64,000 bases of DNA from Oncomelania hupensis (GCA_036898135.1 CM072522.1:7122686-7186685); one strand, 5' to 3'; shown: positions 23,564 through 35,681, counted from the stretch's first letter. Numbers and translations are program-made. The notes: generated by a model from the sequence alone, not told the origin.

Positions 23564-24193
23564 TGTTACGATTGAGACGCACACGGTAATAGATACGAGC
23601 ATTGTATTTTGAGATAGCGTGCAATAATAACATTTATTTACCTTTAATTTAGTTCTGTGTTCATGAACGAAAAACTTCGCACAATGTTAGTTTGTTTGCT
23701 TTGGTCGGTCGATATTGCTGTAGCAATTGAAATATCGAGATTTTTCTGGAATTGTTTGTTTACCACCGACTGAAGATTCGAGATCTATCTCGCAACAATA
23801 GGTCAAATATTAGGACATTTGTAGAATGTTCTATGACGTAGCACAGTGCGTATTTCCTGTGACTGTGACGGTCTTTGTTCTCATTGGTTATTGATTACGT
23901 CATTCTGGAATGTTCTAAACGTTTTCTGCACCTTAGCTCAGTGGGCATAAATATATAGAGCCGTCTGAGCGTTTGTAAGATTCCGTTTTGTGAATGCAGT
24001 TGTAGATGCTGTTTGTGTCTTTTGCTGAATAAAGTTGGAAAACTTTAAATCGACGACCCTTGCCTTGCCTTGCTGTTGAGTGAACGGGCTACGTGGGTAC
24101 GAACACGAGTTACAGAGATTCAAGCATCAGGCTGAATCGACATTTGGCGTGTTAGTTAAAAGTCAAAGCCGTTAACGGGAAGGATCCATAACA
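23564..24193 (+). mobile_element. LTR of an LTR retrotransposon (same family as 47625-48311)
   Basis: It begins tgttacgattgagacgc and ends cataaca, near-inverted TG...CA termini. Order of parts: ccaccgactgaag-type upstream region, TATA-like ataaatatatagag near 23947, polyadenylation signal gctgaataaagttggaaaac near 24023, then gtgaacgggctacgtgggta and gattcaagcatcaggctgaat. Every one of these has a counterpart in the LTR at 47625. I could not find a target-site duplication, so it may be one end of a truncated element rather than a clean solo LTR. Confidence 0.65.
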
Positions 24194-24589
24194 ACCCTGC
24201 AGGAATGTTGCCGGAGTAATTTCTTTGGATACCGCACTATTTTCATCGAACCGTTGTTTCAAAATCACTCACACTTCCTTTTCCGTGATGTTGTCAGTAG
24301 GCTCGCTTCATCGACGCGGGTCGGCTCTTTTCACCCAACTGGGTTAATAGTTGTTCAGGCGATCACAAACTCACGCGAGTGATAGGATTAACATGCGATT
24401 TCGTGTTCACGTTTTCTACCAATGGGGAACACTAAAAGACTTTAAGCTTCCAGTCAGATAGCACACAGACAGTCGGACAGTTGGATTATTTTGGAATGGA
24501 TTTTGTGAAAAGAGGAAAGGACGTCTTACTACTAGAGTTTAATACATTTTATAAAAACAAAACCTCACCGAACGGCACTGTCTATTGCA

Positions 24590-24912
24590 AATGTTCCACA
24601 ATTGGATGCAAGAGTACGTCAAGATAAACAACGCATTGGAACCTTGGCACAGACACCTCAAAGAACTAGTTGGATCTGCAAATCCCAGCGTCTTCAAAAT
24701 TGTCCGCGAACTGATTTAAAAAAAAAACCACTCCAAAATTGATAATGAACTTTAAATGCTTCGCATGGGCCAACTAACGAGACGAGCATCTCGAAGAGCC
24801 GTCCGCAGAGTTAGCATTCGCCTGGAAAGTATCAAAGAGGAGTTCTTAAATGGAGAGAAAAAAAAACTCTGTTGAAAATGCTCAGCAGCTGCCCTATGCA
24901 GTTCACTTGATC
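24590..24912 (+). pseudogene. C-terminal remnant of a MULE-like transposase
   Basis: The frame at about 24603-24717 reads WMQEYVKINNALEPWHRHLK and continues ELVGSANPSVFKIVREL. Then, after a stop and A run, QLTRRASRRAVRRVSIRLES followed by IKEEFLNG appears at about 24770-24860. The pattern N-N-x-L-E-x-W-H followed by a P-S-x-F segment and an RR-rich stretch resembles the end of FLYWCH/MULE transposases in invertebrates. It is disrupted and short. Identity rests on motif memory only. Confidence 0.4.
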
Positions 24913-24932
24913 ATTTAAAACTAGCCGTCAGG

Positions 24933-25075
<143 letters not shown>

Positions 25076-25079
25076 GACA

Positions 25080-25945
25080 GAAACAGAGACGTACTCTTTT
25101 ATTGGCTCGGTTCGTGTTGTTGATGGAAATACATAAAACGTTAACAATACATAAATTATGGTTATGAGTCTTTTATCGGAATAACAGAATTGTAATCATA
25201 CAATGACAATAGTAACTTATTTCATAAAGACAATTTGCTGCTTAAAGCGCTCACACGCAAGCGGTTCGAGTATAAACACTATTCGGCGAAACGAACCCAA
25301 TGTACAGTCTGTCGATGAAACGCACTTCCATGAAACGCACTTCGATTAAACGCGCTCCGATGACATGGTGCACCCATTTCTTTGTAGGTTGATAGGAATT
25401 AGCTATCGAGGTTATATCAGCAGCGCGGACATACCCGCTCAATTCCTACCTGAGCAGCACTTTTCAGTGCCTCTGCATTTGGCATGCTGCGGGCTATTTA
25501 TAGCTTGCCTGCACCCTTCCTTCCAGTGAAAGGAAGTATCGTCGAAGCTATTTATAGCTAGCCTGGCTGACCTAACTTTAAAATCTGAAAAGCTTTGGTT
25601 GAGCTGCTGTGCGGACAGCGGTTTTCTTTAAACTGTAGTGATATGTAACATCATGTATAGAGGACCGTTCGTTGTCTGCTGCGTTTTAGTTCCGTTTCTT
25701 TTTTTTATCTCGTCTTCAGGACCTGGTGCTTTATATCTTTATATCTCCTTTTGTCCTTCGGCCTTCCTGTCTGACCTTCCAAAAGGCCTTCTAGATGTTT
25801 TCGGGGAATCTACTGCACAGGCGCATTAATAAGCCTAAAGAAGAATGGATCCTCCTCTGTAATAAAGAATAAGTGGATCCTCCATAGCATAGGGGTAGCA
25901 GTAGTATGGATCACATTTAGACTGCAGAGGCGTCTGCATCTATCT
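25080..25945. other. Unassigned sequence with a short foldback-related segment
   Basis: A segment at 25815-25850 (gcacaggcgcattaataagc, aagaagaatgga) resembles an arm of the hairpin at 37236-37384. A gctatttatagct motif occurs at about 25491 and 25547. The rest is unassigned. Confidence 0.4.
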
Positions 25946-25949
25946 GAAT

Positions 25950-25951
25950 AG

Positions 25952-26038
<87 letters not shown>
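25950..26038. repeat. (CT)n microsatellite
   Basis: About 43 perfect CT units. Confidence 0.97.
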
Positions 26039-26040
<2 letters not shown>

Positions 26041-26639
26041 GCTAAATGTAATATAATAATATGTATGAAGACAGCACTCCATCCCGCTTACATCCCGTTA
26101 CAGGTGTCTATGATAGACTGCTACCCGTATGTTAGAGTGTTACCATGACGCTATCGAGGACCCACTAATTCTTTCTTTGTGAATAAGCCTGTGGTTTACT
26201 GCTAGTTAAAGTGAAATCAAGCCTCTGGTCTTATCAAGTGACCCTTTTTTTGTTGTGTGTACTTTGCCTTACGTTTCAAAATATCGCGATATGTCAGATT
26301 TTTGTAGCGTTTTTCTTTCTTGACAAAGAAAAAAGTGGAAGTTTACTAGAGGTTGTTGGTTTGGTTGTTTTTCTTGACGTCTGGTTTTTTTTTCTCAATG
26401 GAAATGATATTAAGACGCGTTTAATATATCGGAATATTTAGAATAATTCGTCTTAAAATCTCAATACTAAGGTTCCCCATAGGCATGTTCTTAATTCACA
26501 CGAAACTCTAATCGCGAACTAGCGAAGTAGAACAAGTGTTCGTTAATTTTACTGCCGATATCACAACGTATAAGTCATAAGGTTCAAGGAAAACGGTGTT
26601 TTTTTTTCATGCTGCAGCGTTTTCTTAGTATATTTTGAA

Positions 26640-27024
26640 ATGTAAGTAGCTCAGACATTTCTCAAGACTTCTCAGCTGAAGAGGAAACGTCTGTCCTAGA
26701 GACAGACAGACAAAGAGACAGACAGAACGACGGACAGAAAGACAGAGAACAAAAAGGGAGAACACTTCCAGTGTTCTAACATTTCTCAGCTTGAGATAGG
26801 AAAAAAATGTTTTGATCAGATACAGACAGACAGAGAGAGAGACAAACATACAACAATAACAAAACAGACAAACAAACAGATAAGCAGACCAACAAACAGA
26901 AAGACATTTTCAGTTTCTGAAATCTCTTAACTTACGAGGAAAAGAGTCTTGTACTAGAAACAGGCTGGTAGCCAAATATGCATACAAACAAAAAGAAAGA
27001 TAGATAAGCACTTTTAGTTTGCTT

Positions 27025-27070
<46 letters not shown>

Positions 27071-27135
27071 TCTTTCTGAAATTTCTCCTTTAAATTAAAG
27101 TGAAGAGGAAACAATTTACCCATCAGATTTCTTAA
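26640..27135. repeat. Degenerate tandem repeat upstream of the ependymin-related gene
   Basis: Three to four diverged units of roughly 120-150 bp share ctgaaatttctc/catttctcaa, gaggaaa, gtctt and agacagacag blocks (about 26645, 26775, 26915 and 27075). A (TTG)n run lies at 27028-27069. The gene start is at 27161, so this occupies the putative promoter. Any regulatory role is speculative. Confidence 0.4.
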
Positions 27136-27160
27136 ATAAGAAAGACAACACAAAACAAAT

Positions 27161-27455
27161 ATGGCCGCTAGTGTCTACTTCGCCATCACGGCCGTCCTTC
27201 TCTGCTGTGGAAGTGAAGTCATTTCTGCAGTGATGACGTCAGAACCCTATTGCGTTCCGGAAGAGTTTCAAGCGGGAAGAACGATGACGATGGGCACAGT
27301 GGACAGACAGGGAAAGGCAACTGTTACACGGGTAAGGTTGAATTATATCCCTTGTCGCCTGTCTGTTTTTGTCTGTCTGTCTCCCTGTGGTTTGTCTCTA
27401 TCTCTTTCTTCGCCTGTCTGTCTGTCTGTCTGCATGTCTGTGTCCGTCGCTCTGC

Positions 27456-27540
<85 letters not shown>

Positions 27541-28717
27541 CGGCGCTTGTTCAGTATGTCAGGTAAGTAAAATTACTATTATTACTTTGGTTTGGTCAGA
27601 TTTTGTTTAATGTAAAGGGCATACATCCTTCGATGATGTCGCAAAGCTAGCCTTCGTCGTATCATTTATTAATTGTGTGACATCACAAAAGCAGTTTATT
27701 ACTCCACACATTTTATTTTTATATTTTTTAATGACCATATTTGATGTACTCCTTGTACAATGTGAGGCACTATTAATAGTTGCTAAATCAAGTACACTTA
27801 CTATTCCCTTTGTCACGACCAATAAGCTTACTATTGTGGTTACGTATGCTTGTATGATGTCATAGAAGTGTACATGGCGTCATTCGTGACGTTTCAGACG
27901 TTCAGCAGATTCGTCTACTCTGCCATTCAGCAGAAAATGCTGGAAGATGCAAATATTTACCAAAGCACAAACCCTCAATACATCAGAAGCATCTACGATT
28001 ATCCTGCGGTGAGTAAAATCGACAGGCAAAATAAGTATAACATGAAAATTCTTTCCTAAATATGATGACGATGATGGTTGTCGTGATGATGATTGAAGAT
28101 GATGATGATGATTGAAGATGATGATGATGATTGAAGATGATGATGATGATTGAAGATGATGATGATGATTGAAGATGATGATGATGATTGGCAATAGAAA
28201 GTATGTAATTATGTGAAGGTCAACTCCCGACGACGCCGGCGACCTAAATGAAGATTATTAACTGTGCTGGCAACGACGTCAATGATAGTACTGATAACAA
28301 CGACGACGTCGATAATGATGAAGGGGACCATTCTAGCAATGAAAACGACGACGACGACGATATTGATGATTTTAGTACACTCTAGCTATGACGACGAAGA
28401 CGATACAGCTGCAGCTTTTGCAAACCGCTTCTGCCGAGGCTGTTGCTGCTGCTGCTGGTGGTGCTGCTCTTGGTATTCTTGCTGTTGTTGCTGCTGTTGC
28501 TACTGATGTTGAGGAGGAGGAGGAAGAGGAGGAGGAAGTAGAGGAGGAGGATGGTGTTGATGGTGGTGATGATGATGACGATGTTAATGACGACGACGAT
28601 GATGATGATGACGACGACGATGGTGATGATGATGATGACGATGTTAATGACGACGACGATGATGGTGATGACGACGATGATGATGATGATGACGACGGTG
28701 ATGATGATGATGATGAC

Positions 28718-28787
<70 letters not shown>

Positions 28788-29127
28788 CAGAAAACCTTGT
28801 ACACCATCACTGGAATAGACAAAGTAACTTGTACCAAGACCCTTCTGCCCGGACCCTTTGCTGCGCAGTGTGTGCCCGGTATGTTTGTTCTCATTATCTT
28901 CGTCGTCTTCGTCATTGCTTTAGTCGTTATTAACGTTGTCGTCTTGTTTAGCGTCTTTGCCAGCGCGTCGTCGTCGATTTTATTGTTGTACTTGTTGTCG
29001 TGATCTTCTCTTTCACCAGTCATCGTCTTTCACCAGTCATCGTCAGGATTGTTATCGTCGTCGTTGTTGCCATGTTGTCATTATCGTTATTATCGTCATC
29101 GTGTTCATCATAATCATCACCATCACC

Positions 29128-29196
<69 letters not shown>

Positions 29197-30759
29197 GATT
29201 TTGTATTATTTCTTTTTCATAGCCAATTCGACCATTTCCTTGGTCAACTCGAAGTTCGGAGCGGCAGACAACTCTGTGACTGTCATGGAGCTGTCGGGGA
29301 TCCTGCTAGGCTACATGAATTACAAAGTGACTTTGACCCGTGACAGGCACATGCCAATGTACGAGAATCTCATTGCCAATGGAGGTTATTTATTTATTTA
29401 TTTATTTTTTTATTTAGTTTGTTTTGTTGTTTGTTGTTTGTTTTTTTGCTTGTTGATATATTTATTTAGTGAGTGACTTACTTAGTTGTTAATTTATTTT
29501 ATTTATTTAGTTAATTTATTTATTTGTATGTATTTATTCAATCAAAAAATGTATCTTTCCGACCCCCGAACGCATTTTTCTTTTTATGGTAGTGCACTGA
29601 CCCCCGTGTCGCCGCAACGGCACCCTAAAAGAACCAGTATAAAAGGCAGATGACAGGCTGAACTAAAACACACCTGCATACATCACGGGCAATCTGGGTG
29701 GCTCAGTTGTTCGGAGTTTTTCACGCAGCAAATTGGCATCTCCGCGATCCGGCACCTTAAGGTAGTTCCAGATGTAATCCAGTCTCGCGAGCAGTTGTTT
29801 GAGCTGATCAGATATGTAAGGTGTTGCTTTATTCCATCAAAAAGCTTGCGCCTCTTTACATTACTTATATCAGATTGGACATTAACTTTTTTGGCTTTAT
29901 TTCGAAATCCGGGAGCGCAGTTGGCTCAGTGGTGTATGCAGTATCCTGGAACGTCAGGCGATAACACTGCAGCCTGTACAGGCAGTGCTTCAAACCCCGT
30001 TAAACGCCTGGAGCCAAAACAATCAAATAAATACATACCCTGAGACACTGCGCCCTTACGCCTTCGGATGAGAGTATAAACCAAGGTCTAGTCTGTGCAC
30101 GCACGCATTCCGTCGCAGGGACTGTAAAGATCATGACACTCATGGCCTAGACGGGTGAGTGCCTGCAAACCCACGCACCAGGTCCCTTCTTCCCATCCCC
30201 AGTGGCGCAGGATTGGGCTCCTCTTTATAATACTCACAGAAGGGAAACGCGTCATAAGCATAGCAGCTCGCGTGTATTCAAGCGCCTGCGGTCTTGATGG
30301 CACGGATCACTCATTTAAGAACATAACGGGATCGGAATTGTACAGTTGAGCACGATGCGAGAGTAGTCTAGCCTACACCTCTAGAATTGACTACCGCGTA
30401 TCAGTCACATGACTGAAATGCACAGGGGCAATAATTAACATAGCGGAATGTATCCTCGGTAGCATAGCGGGTCCTATATCTTACCATAAGCTTACGTACA
30501 TACTACTGCTACCGACATGCGATCAAGGATCTTCTAATTATTTTTTGCTTTCGAGGATCCATTCTACTTGGTTAATACGCTCCTGTGCTTGAACATCACC
30601 AATGATTTACGTGTTGCTGTGTGGTCTTGATTTGTTTGTTTTTTTGGCAGAGGATTATTTCAACGTTTTGTCGTTCTATAACGTCTCCATCAGTGAGATA
30701 CCACCCGATCTTTTCAAACCCCCTCCACAATGCGACCACGTTCCCCTCATACAGGTAAA

Positions 30760-30833
<74 letters not shown>

Positions 30834-31052
30834 CATGAGGAGGAGAATGAGAAAGAGGAGGAGGGGGAGTGTGGGAAAGAGGATCAGGAGGAGGAAGAGG
30901 TAGAAGAGGACGGTAATTGTGATGTTGGTTATGATGATGATGATGAGGAGGAGGAGGAGGAGGAGGAGGAGGAGTAGAAACAGGAGGCAGATAATGAGGG
31001 AAACGAGGAAGTGCAGATGAGAAAAGACAGGATGATGATGATGATGAATATA

Positions 31053-31119
<67 letters not shown>

Positions 31120-31168
31120 CAATGAATATGATGATGAATATGATGATATTGATAACATTGGTGATTAA

Positions 31169-31208
<40 letters not shown>

Positions 31209-31225
31209 TTTATGATGATCACTCA

Positions 31226-31290
<65 letters not shown>

Positions 31291-31319
31291 TTTTTATTAT
31301 CTTCTTGTTCTCTTTGCAG

Positions 31320-31398
<79 letters not shown>

Positions 31399-31500
31399 AT
31401 ATTAATATCATCATTTTTTATTCTCTTCTTCTTCTGTTTGCAGAACATCGGAAAGCGGTCAACGAAAGATGAGCTCACCCCGCTGTTTCTGATGCCTTGA
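27161..31500 (+). CDS. Ependymin-related protein, secreted, 6 exons
   Basis: Exons are 27161-27331, 27898-28008, 28791-28878, 29223-29384, 30651-30754 and 31444-31500. Frames join to 230 aa. Residues 1-23 are a signal peptide (MAASVYFAITAVLLCC...). The start of the mature chain has the family pattern PYCVPEEFQAGR. The middle has DKVTCTKTLLPGPF followed by CVPANSTI, and the end has DYFNVLSFYNV, then PPDLFKPPPQCD, the hallmark C-terminal block of ependymin/EPDR1 proteins (FFDI... PSVF.PP..C). The length fits the family (about 200-230 aa). Family members are secreted or lysosomal proteins with a hydrophobic pocket; in molluscs many are found in mantle, mucus or shell secretions, but this one's role is unknown. 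Exon 3 has an unusual acceptor made of GAT repeat, and the last intron has two candidate acceptors (see findings). No canonical AATAAA was noticed within 250 bp of the stop. Confidence 0.78.
27458..27540. repeat. (CT)n-(CA)n compound microsatellite
   Basis: A CT run followed by a CA run within intron 1 of the ependymin-related gene. Confidence 0.97.
28060..28195. repeat. 19-bp minisatellite within GAT-rich sequence
   Basis: Units of gatgatgatgatgattgaa recur four to five times, in intron 2 of the ependymin-related gene. Confidence 0.9.
28505..28788. repeat. (GAT)n array running into the exon 3 acceptor
   Basis: GGA/GAT/GAC triplets are followed by pure GAT up to 28787, then gcag and exon 3 at 28791. 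Long Asp- or Met-rich translations are repeat artefacts. Confidence 0.95.
29125..29196. repeat. (ATC)n microsatellite before ependymin-related exon 4
   Basis: About 23 ATC units, 26 bp upstream of the exon 4 acceptor ttctttttcatag. Confidence 0.96.
29917..30006 (+). repeat. tRNA-like SINE head in ependymin-related intron 4
   Basis: An A-box-like gcagttggctcagtgg and a B-box-like gcttcaaaccccg are separated by about 60 bp. A family A SINE-like copy follows at 30059. Low similarity to any specific tRNA. Confidence 0.3.
30059..30345 (+). repeat. SINE-like dispersed repeat (family A)
   Basis: It has the head cgccttcggatgagagtata, aaccaaggtctagtctgtgc and gactgtaaagatcatgacac, tcatggcctagacgggtgag. 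The 3' part is diverged. It lies within ependymin-related intron 4. Confidence 0.6.
30760..31413. repeat. (ATT)n, (GGA)n, (GAT)n and (ATC)n microsatellites in the last ependymin-related intron
   Basis: ATT at 30763-30832 starts nine bases after the exon 5 donor. GGA/GAT sequence runs to about 31209, then (ATC)n at 31228-31290 and 31321-31398. The adjacent GAT and ATC runs are mutual reverse complements and could pair in the pre-mRNA. Confidence 0.95.
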
Positions 31501-31744
31501 AACTGCTAATACTAGTTTTTAATTTTGCTATTTCCATCTGTTACCTGTTATCTTTTAACCTTCGCCGTACGTCAATCATCGTTGGTCCCAAACTAAATAG
31601 TTTACTAAACACAGAACTGTAATTGATAATTTGCTGCCATTTCTTTGTCAAGTTCCGTGTATTTGACCAGTCCTCCCCCACAACGCCCCTTTCCCCTCTT
31701 GCTCTCCCATCACCCCTACCCCACACCTCACCCCCACCTCAGTG
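31501..31744. other. 3' flank of the ependymin-related gene
   Basis: T-rich then C-rich sequence between the stop codon and the 57-bp satellite. It presumably includes the 3'UTR. No clear AATAAA. Confidence 0.4.
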
Positions 31745-34700
31745 CTAAGTGCTTTAGATGTAGGCCTTACCAAAATATAATGTCAACGTTGATCAATTGT
31801 TACTAAGGGTTTAGATGTAGGCCTTACCAAAATATAATGTCAACGTTGATCAATTGTTACTAAGGGTTTAGATGTAGGCCTTACCAAAGTATAATGTCAA
31901 CGTTGATCAATTGTTACTAAGGGTTTAGGTGTAAGCCTTACCAAAATATAATGTCAACATTGATCAATTGTTACTAAGGGTTTAGATGTAGGCTTTACCT
32001 AAATATAATGTCAACGTTGATCAATTGTTGCTAAGGGTTTAGATGTAGGCCTTACCAAACTATAATGTCAACGTTGATCAATTGTTCCTAAGGGTTTAGA
32101 TGTAGGCCTTACCAAAATATAATGTCAACGTTGATCAATTGTTACTAAGGGTTTAGATGTAGACCTTACCAAAGTATAATGTCAACGTTGATCAATTGTT
32201 ACTAAGGGTTTAGATGTAGGCCTTACCAAAATATAATGTTAACGTTGATCAATTGTCAGGGCCGGACCTGCCCTAGAGGCCCGAGGGGCCCGGGCCCCTA
32301 CCCTTTTTTGAAGAAAAAAAAGAAAAGAAAGAAAGAAAAATAAAGAAAGAAAAAACTCAGAGAGCTGGCCTGCCGTCACACGTCTACATGTAAGTATGAC
32401 CATGTAGTACCTAACACATTAATCATAGGAGTCGAGTATCACTATATTTTGTTCCCCAAAGACCTAAGTCATATTTTTGTTATGACTTTATTCCTAACAC
32501 ACACACACACTTTTTTAAAGGTAATTTCTCCCCAAAATCAGTGGCAAACTATAGCACCAAAATTTTGCAATTTACTTGCTCAGATTGCACCAGATTGCAC
32601 CATTTTTTTCTCCCTTTTCAAAAAATTAATGTCAACGTTGATCATTTGTTACTAAAGGTTTAGATGTAGGCCTTACCAAAGTATAATGTCAACGTGGATC
32701 AATTGTTACTAAGGGTTTAGATGTAGGCCTTACCAAAATATAATGTCAACGTTGATCAATTGTTACTAAGGGTTTAGGTGTAGGCCTTACCAAAGTATAA
32801 TGTCAACGTTGATCAATTGTTACTAAGGGTTTAGGTGTAGGCCTTACCAAAATATAATGTCAACGTTGATCAATTGTTACTAAGGGTTTAGATGTAGGCC
32901 TTACCAAAATATAATGTCAACGTTGATCAATTGTTACTAAGGGTTTAGATGTAGGCTTTACCTAAATATAATGTCAACGTTGATCAATTGTTGCTAAGGG
33001 TTTAGATGTAGGCCTTACCAAACTATAATGTCAACGTTGATCAATTGTTTCTAAGGGTTTAGATGTAGGCCTTACCAAAATATAATGCCAACGTTGATCA
33101 ATTGTTGCTAAGGGTTTAGATGTAAGCCTTACCAAAATATAATGTCAACGTTGATCAATTGTTACAAAGGGTTTAGATGTAGGCCTTACAAAAATATAAT
33201 GCCAACGTTGATCAAGTGTTGCTAAGGGTTTAGATGTAGGCCTTACCAAAATATAATGTCAACGTTGATCAATTGTTACTTAGGGATTAGATGTAGGCCT
33301 TACCAAAATATAATGTCAACGTTGATCAATTGTTACAAAGGGTTTAGATGTAGGCCTTACAAATGTATAATGTCAACGTTGATCAATTGTTACTAAGGGT
33401 TTAGATGTAGGCCTTACCAAAATATAATGCCAACGTTGATCAATTGTTGCTAAGGGTTTAGATGTAGGCCTTACCAAAGTATAATGTCAACGTTGATCAA
33501 TTGTTGCTAAGGGTTTAGATGTAGGCCTTACCAAAGTATAATGTCAACGTTGATCAATTGTTGCTAAGGGTTTAGATGTAGGCCTTACCAAAGTATAATG
33601 TCAACGTTGATCAATTGTTGCTAAGGGTTTAGATGTAGGCCTTACCAAAGTATAATGTCAACGTTGATCAATTGTTGCTAAGGGTTTAGATGTAGGCCTT
33701 ACCAAAGTATAATGTCAACGTTGATCAATTGTTGCTAAGGGTTTAGATGTAGGCCTTACCAAAGTATAATGTCAACGTTGATCAATTGTTGCTAAGGGTT
33801 TAGATGTAGGCCTTACCAAAGTATAATGTCAACGTTGATCAATTGTTACTTAGGGTTTAGATGTAGGCCTTACCAAAGTATAATGTCAACGTTGATCAAT
33901 TGTTGCTAAGGGTTTAGATGTAGGCCTTACCAAAGTATAATGTCAACGTTGATCAATTGTTGCTAAGGGTTTAGATGTAGGCCTTACCAAAGTATAATGT
34001 CAACGTTGATCAATTGTTGCTAAGGGTTTAGATGTAGGCCTTACCAAAGTATAATGTCAACGTTGATCAATTGTTGCTAAGGGTTTAGATGTAGGCCTTA
34101 CCAAAGTATAATGTCAACGTTGATCAATTGTTACTAAGGGTTTAGATGTAGGCCTTACCAAAGTATAATGTCAACGTTGATCAATTGTTGCTAAGGGTTT
34201 AGATGTAGGCCTTACCAAAGTATAATGTCAACGTTGATCAATTGTTGCTAAGGGTTTAGATGTAGGCCTTACCAAAGTATAATGTCAACGTTGATCAATT
34301 GTTACTAAGGGTTTAGATGTAGGCCTTACCAAAGTATAATGTCAACGTTGATCAATTGTTACTAAGGGTTTAGATGTAGGCCTTACCAAAGTATAATGTC
34401 AACGTTGATCAATTGTTGCTAAGGGTTTAGATGTAGGCCTTACCAAAGTATAATGTCAACGTTGATCAATTGTTGCTAAGGGTTTAGATGTAGGCCTTAC
34501 CAAAGTATAATGTCAACGTTGATCAATTGTTACTAAGGGTTTAGATGTAGGCCTTACCAAAGTATAATGTCAACGTTGATCAATTGTTACTAAGGGTTTA
34601 GATGTAGGCCTTACCAAAGTATAATGTCAACGTTGATCAATTGTTGCTAAGGGTTTAGATGTAGGCCTTACCAAAGTATAATGTCAACGTTGATCAATTG

Positions 34701-35055
34701 TTGCTAAGGGTTTAGATGTAGGCCTTACCAAAGTATAATGTCAACGTTGATCAATTGTTGCTAAGGGTTTAGATGTAGGCCTTACCAAAGTATAATGTCA
34801 ACGTTGATCAATTGTTGCTAAGGGTTTAGATGTAGGCCTTACCAAAGTATAATGTCAACGTTGATCAATTGTTGCTAAGGGTTTAGATGTAGGCCTTACC
34901 AAAGTATAATGTCAACGTTGATCAATTGTTGCTAAGGGTTTAGATGTAGGCCTTACCAAAGTATAATGTCAACGTTGATCAATTGTTGCTAAGGGTTTAG
35001 ATGTAGGCCTTACCAAAGTATAATGTCAACGTTGATCAATTGTTGCTAAGGGTTT
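31745..35055. repeat. 57-bp satellite array, about 51 units, interrupted once
   Basis: The unit reads gggtttagatgtaggcctta, ccaaaatataatgtcaacgt, tgatcaattgttactaa. It contains overlapping palindromes caacgttg and ttgatcaa. Units before about 33450 vary (ctaa/caaa, gtagg/gtaag). From about 33450 to 35050 they are nearly identical except for gttgct/gttact. Non-satellite DNA interrupts it at 32257-32626. Confidence 0.97.
32257..32626 (+). mobile_element. hAT-like element fragment inside the 57-bp satellite
   Basis: It begins cagggccggacctgccctag and contains the 14-bp palindrome ggggcccgggcccc, a layout typical of hAT terminal inverted repeats that start CAGGGCCGG. Near the right end is a doubled cagattgcac motif. 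No matching right terminus is present and the satellite does not resume in register, so this is a truncated or rearranged piece. The hAT assignment is from the terminus only. Confidence 0.5.
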
Positions 35056-35269
35056 TGGTTTACTTTTGGTTTGTGTGTATGTGTTTTTTAAAATTTATTA
35101 TTTTATTTTATTTTGTTAACGTCAAATGAGAACAACTTGTGTTTAAATGTCAGCCTTTAACAAGGTATTTTAGGCCGAGCAACAGCATTATTTAGCGTAC
35201 AGTTGGAGATGTTCTGCTGCAGTATTCCAGCATTTAAATGCATGAACTTTCAGAGTCTTTCTCTAGTTC

Positions 35270-35302
35270 TCTTTCTTTCTTTTTCTTTCTTTTTCTCTCT
35301 CT

Positions 35303-35371
<69 letters not shown>

Positions 35372-35372
35372 T
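35270..35372. repeat. (CT)n microsatellite
   Basis: TTTCTCT-type sequence leads into pure CT at about 35310-35366. Confidence 0.96.
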
Positions 35373-35569
35373 CCCTCTCTCCTATTGTACAGTACAAAGG
35401 TTATTGAAGTTATAGTGCAAATGTTTACTTCCCGCTGGCGGCGCTCCAAGATCAGTTTATTTTGCAACGTGTAGTCTAATTTACTTTGCTGAATAAACGA
35501 GATACCTCCAAACAAAATGAATAAATACAAGAAATAGTAAATGCGTGAAAAAAAGGGCAGTTCCTAACG

Positions 35570-35573
35570 CCTC

Positions 35574-35664
<91 letters not shown>
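35570..35664. repeat. (CTGT)n-(CT)n compound microsatellite
   Basis: Seven CTGT units followed by about 30 CT units. Confidence 0.97.
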
Positions 35665-35666
<2 letters not shown>

Positions 35667-35681
35667 TCAGAAAGGTTAAAG

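Noticed and set aside
28382..29023. Asp-, Met- or Ile-rich long open frames at 28.4-29.0 kb
   Set aside because: Products of (GAT)n. Only 28791-28878 inside it is supported, as an ependymin-related exon.
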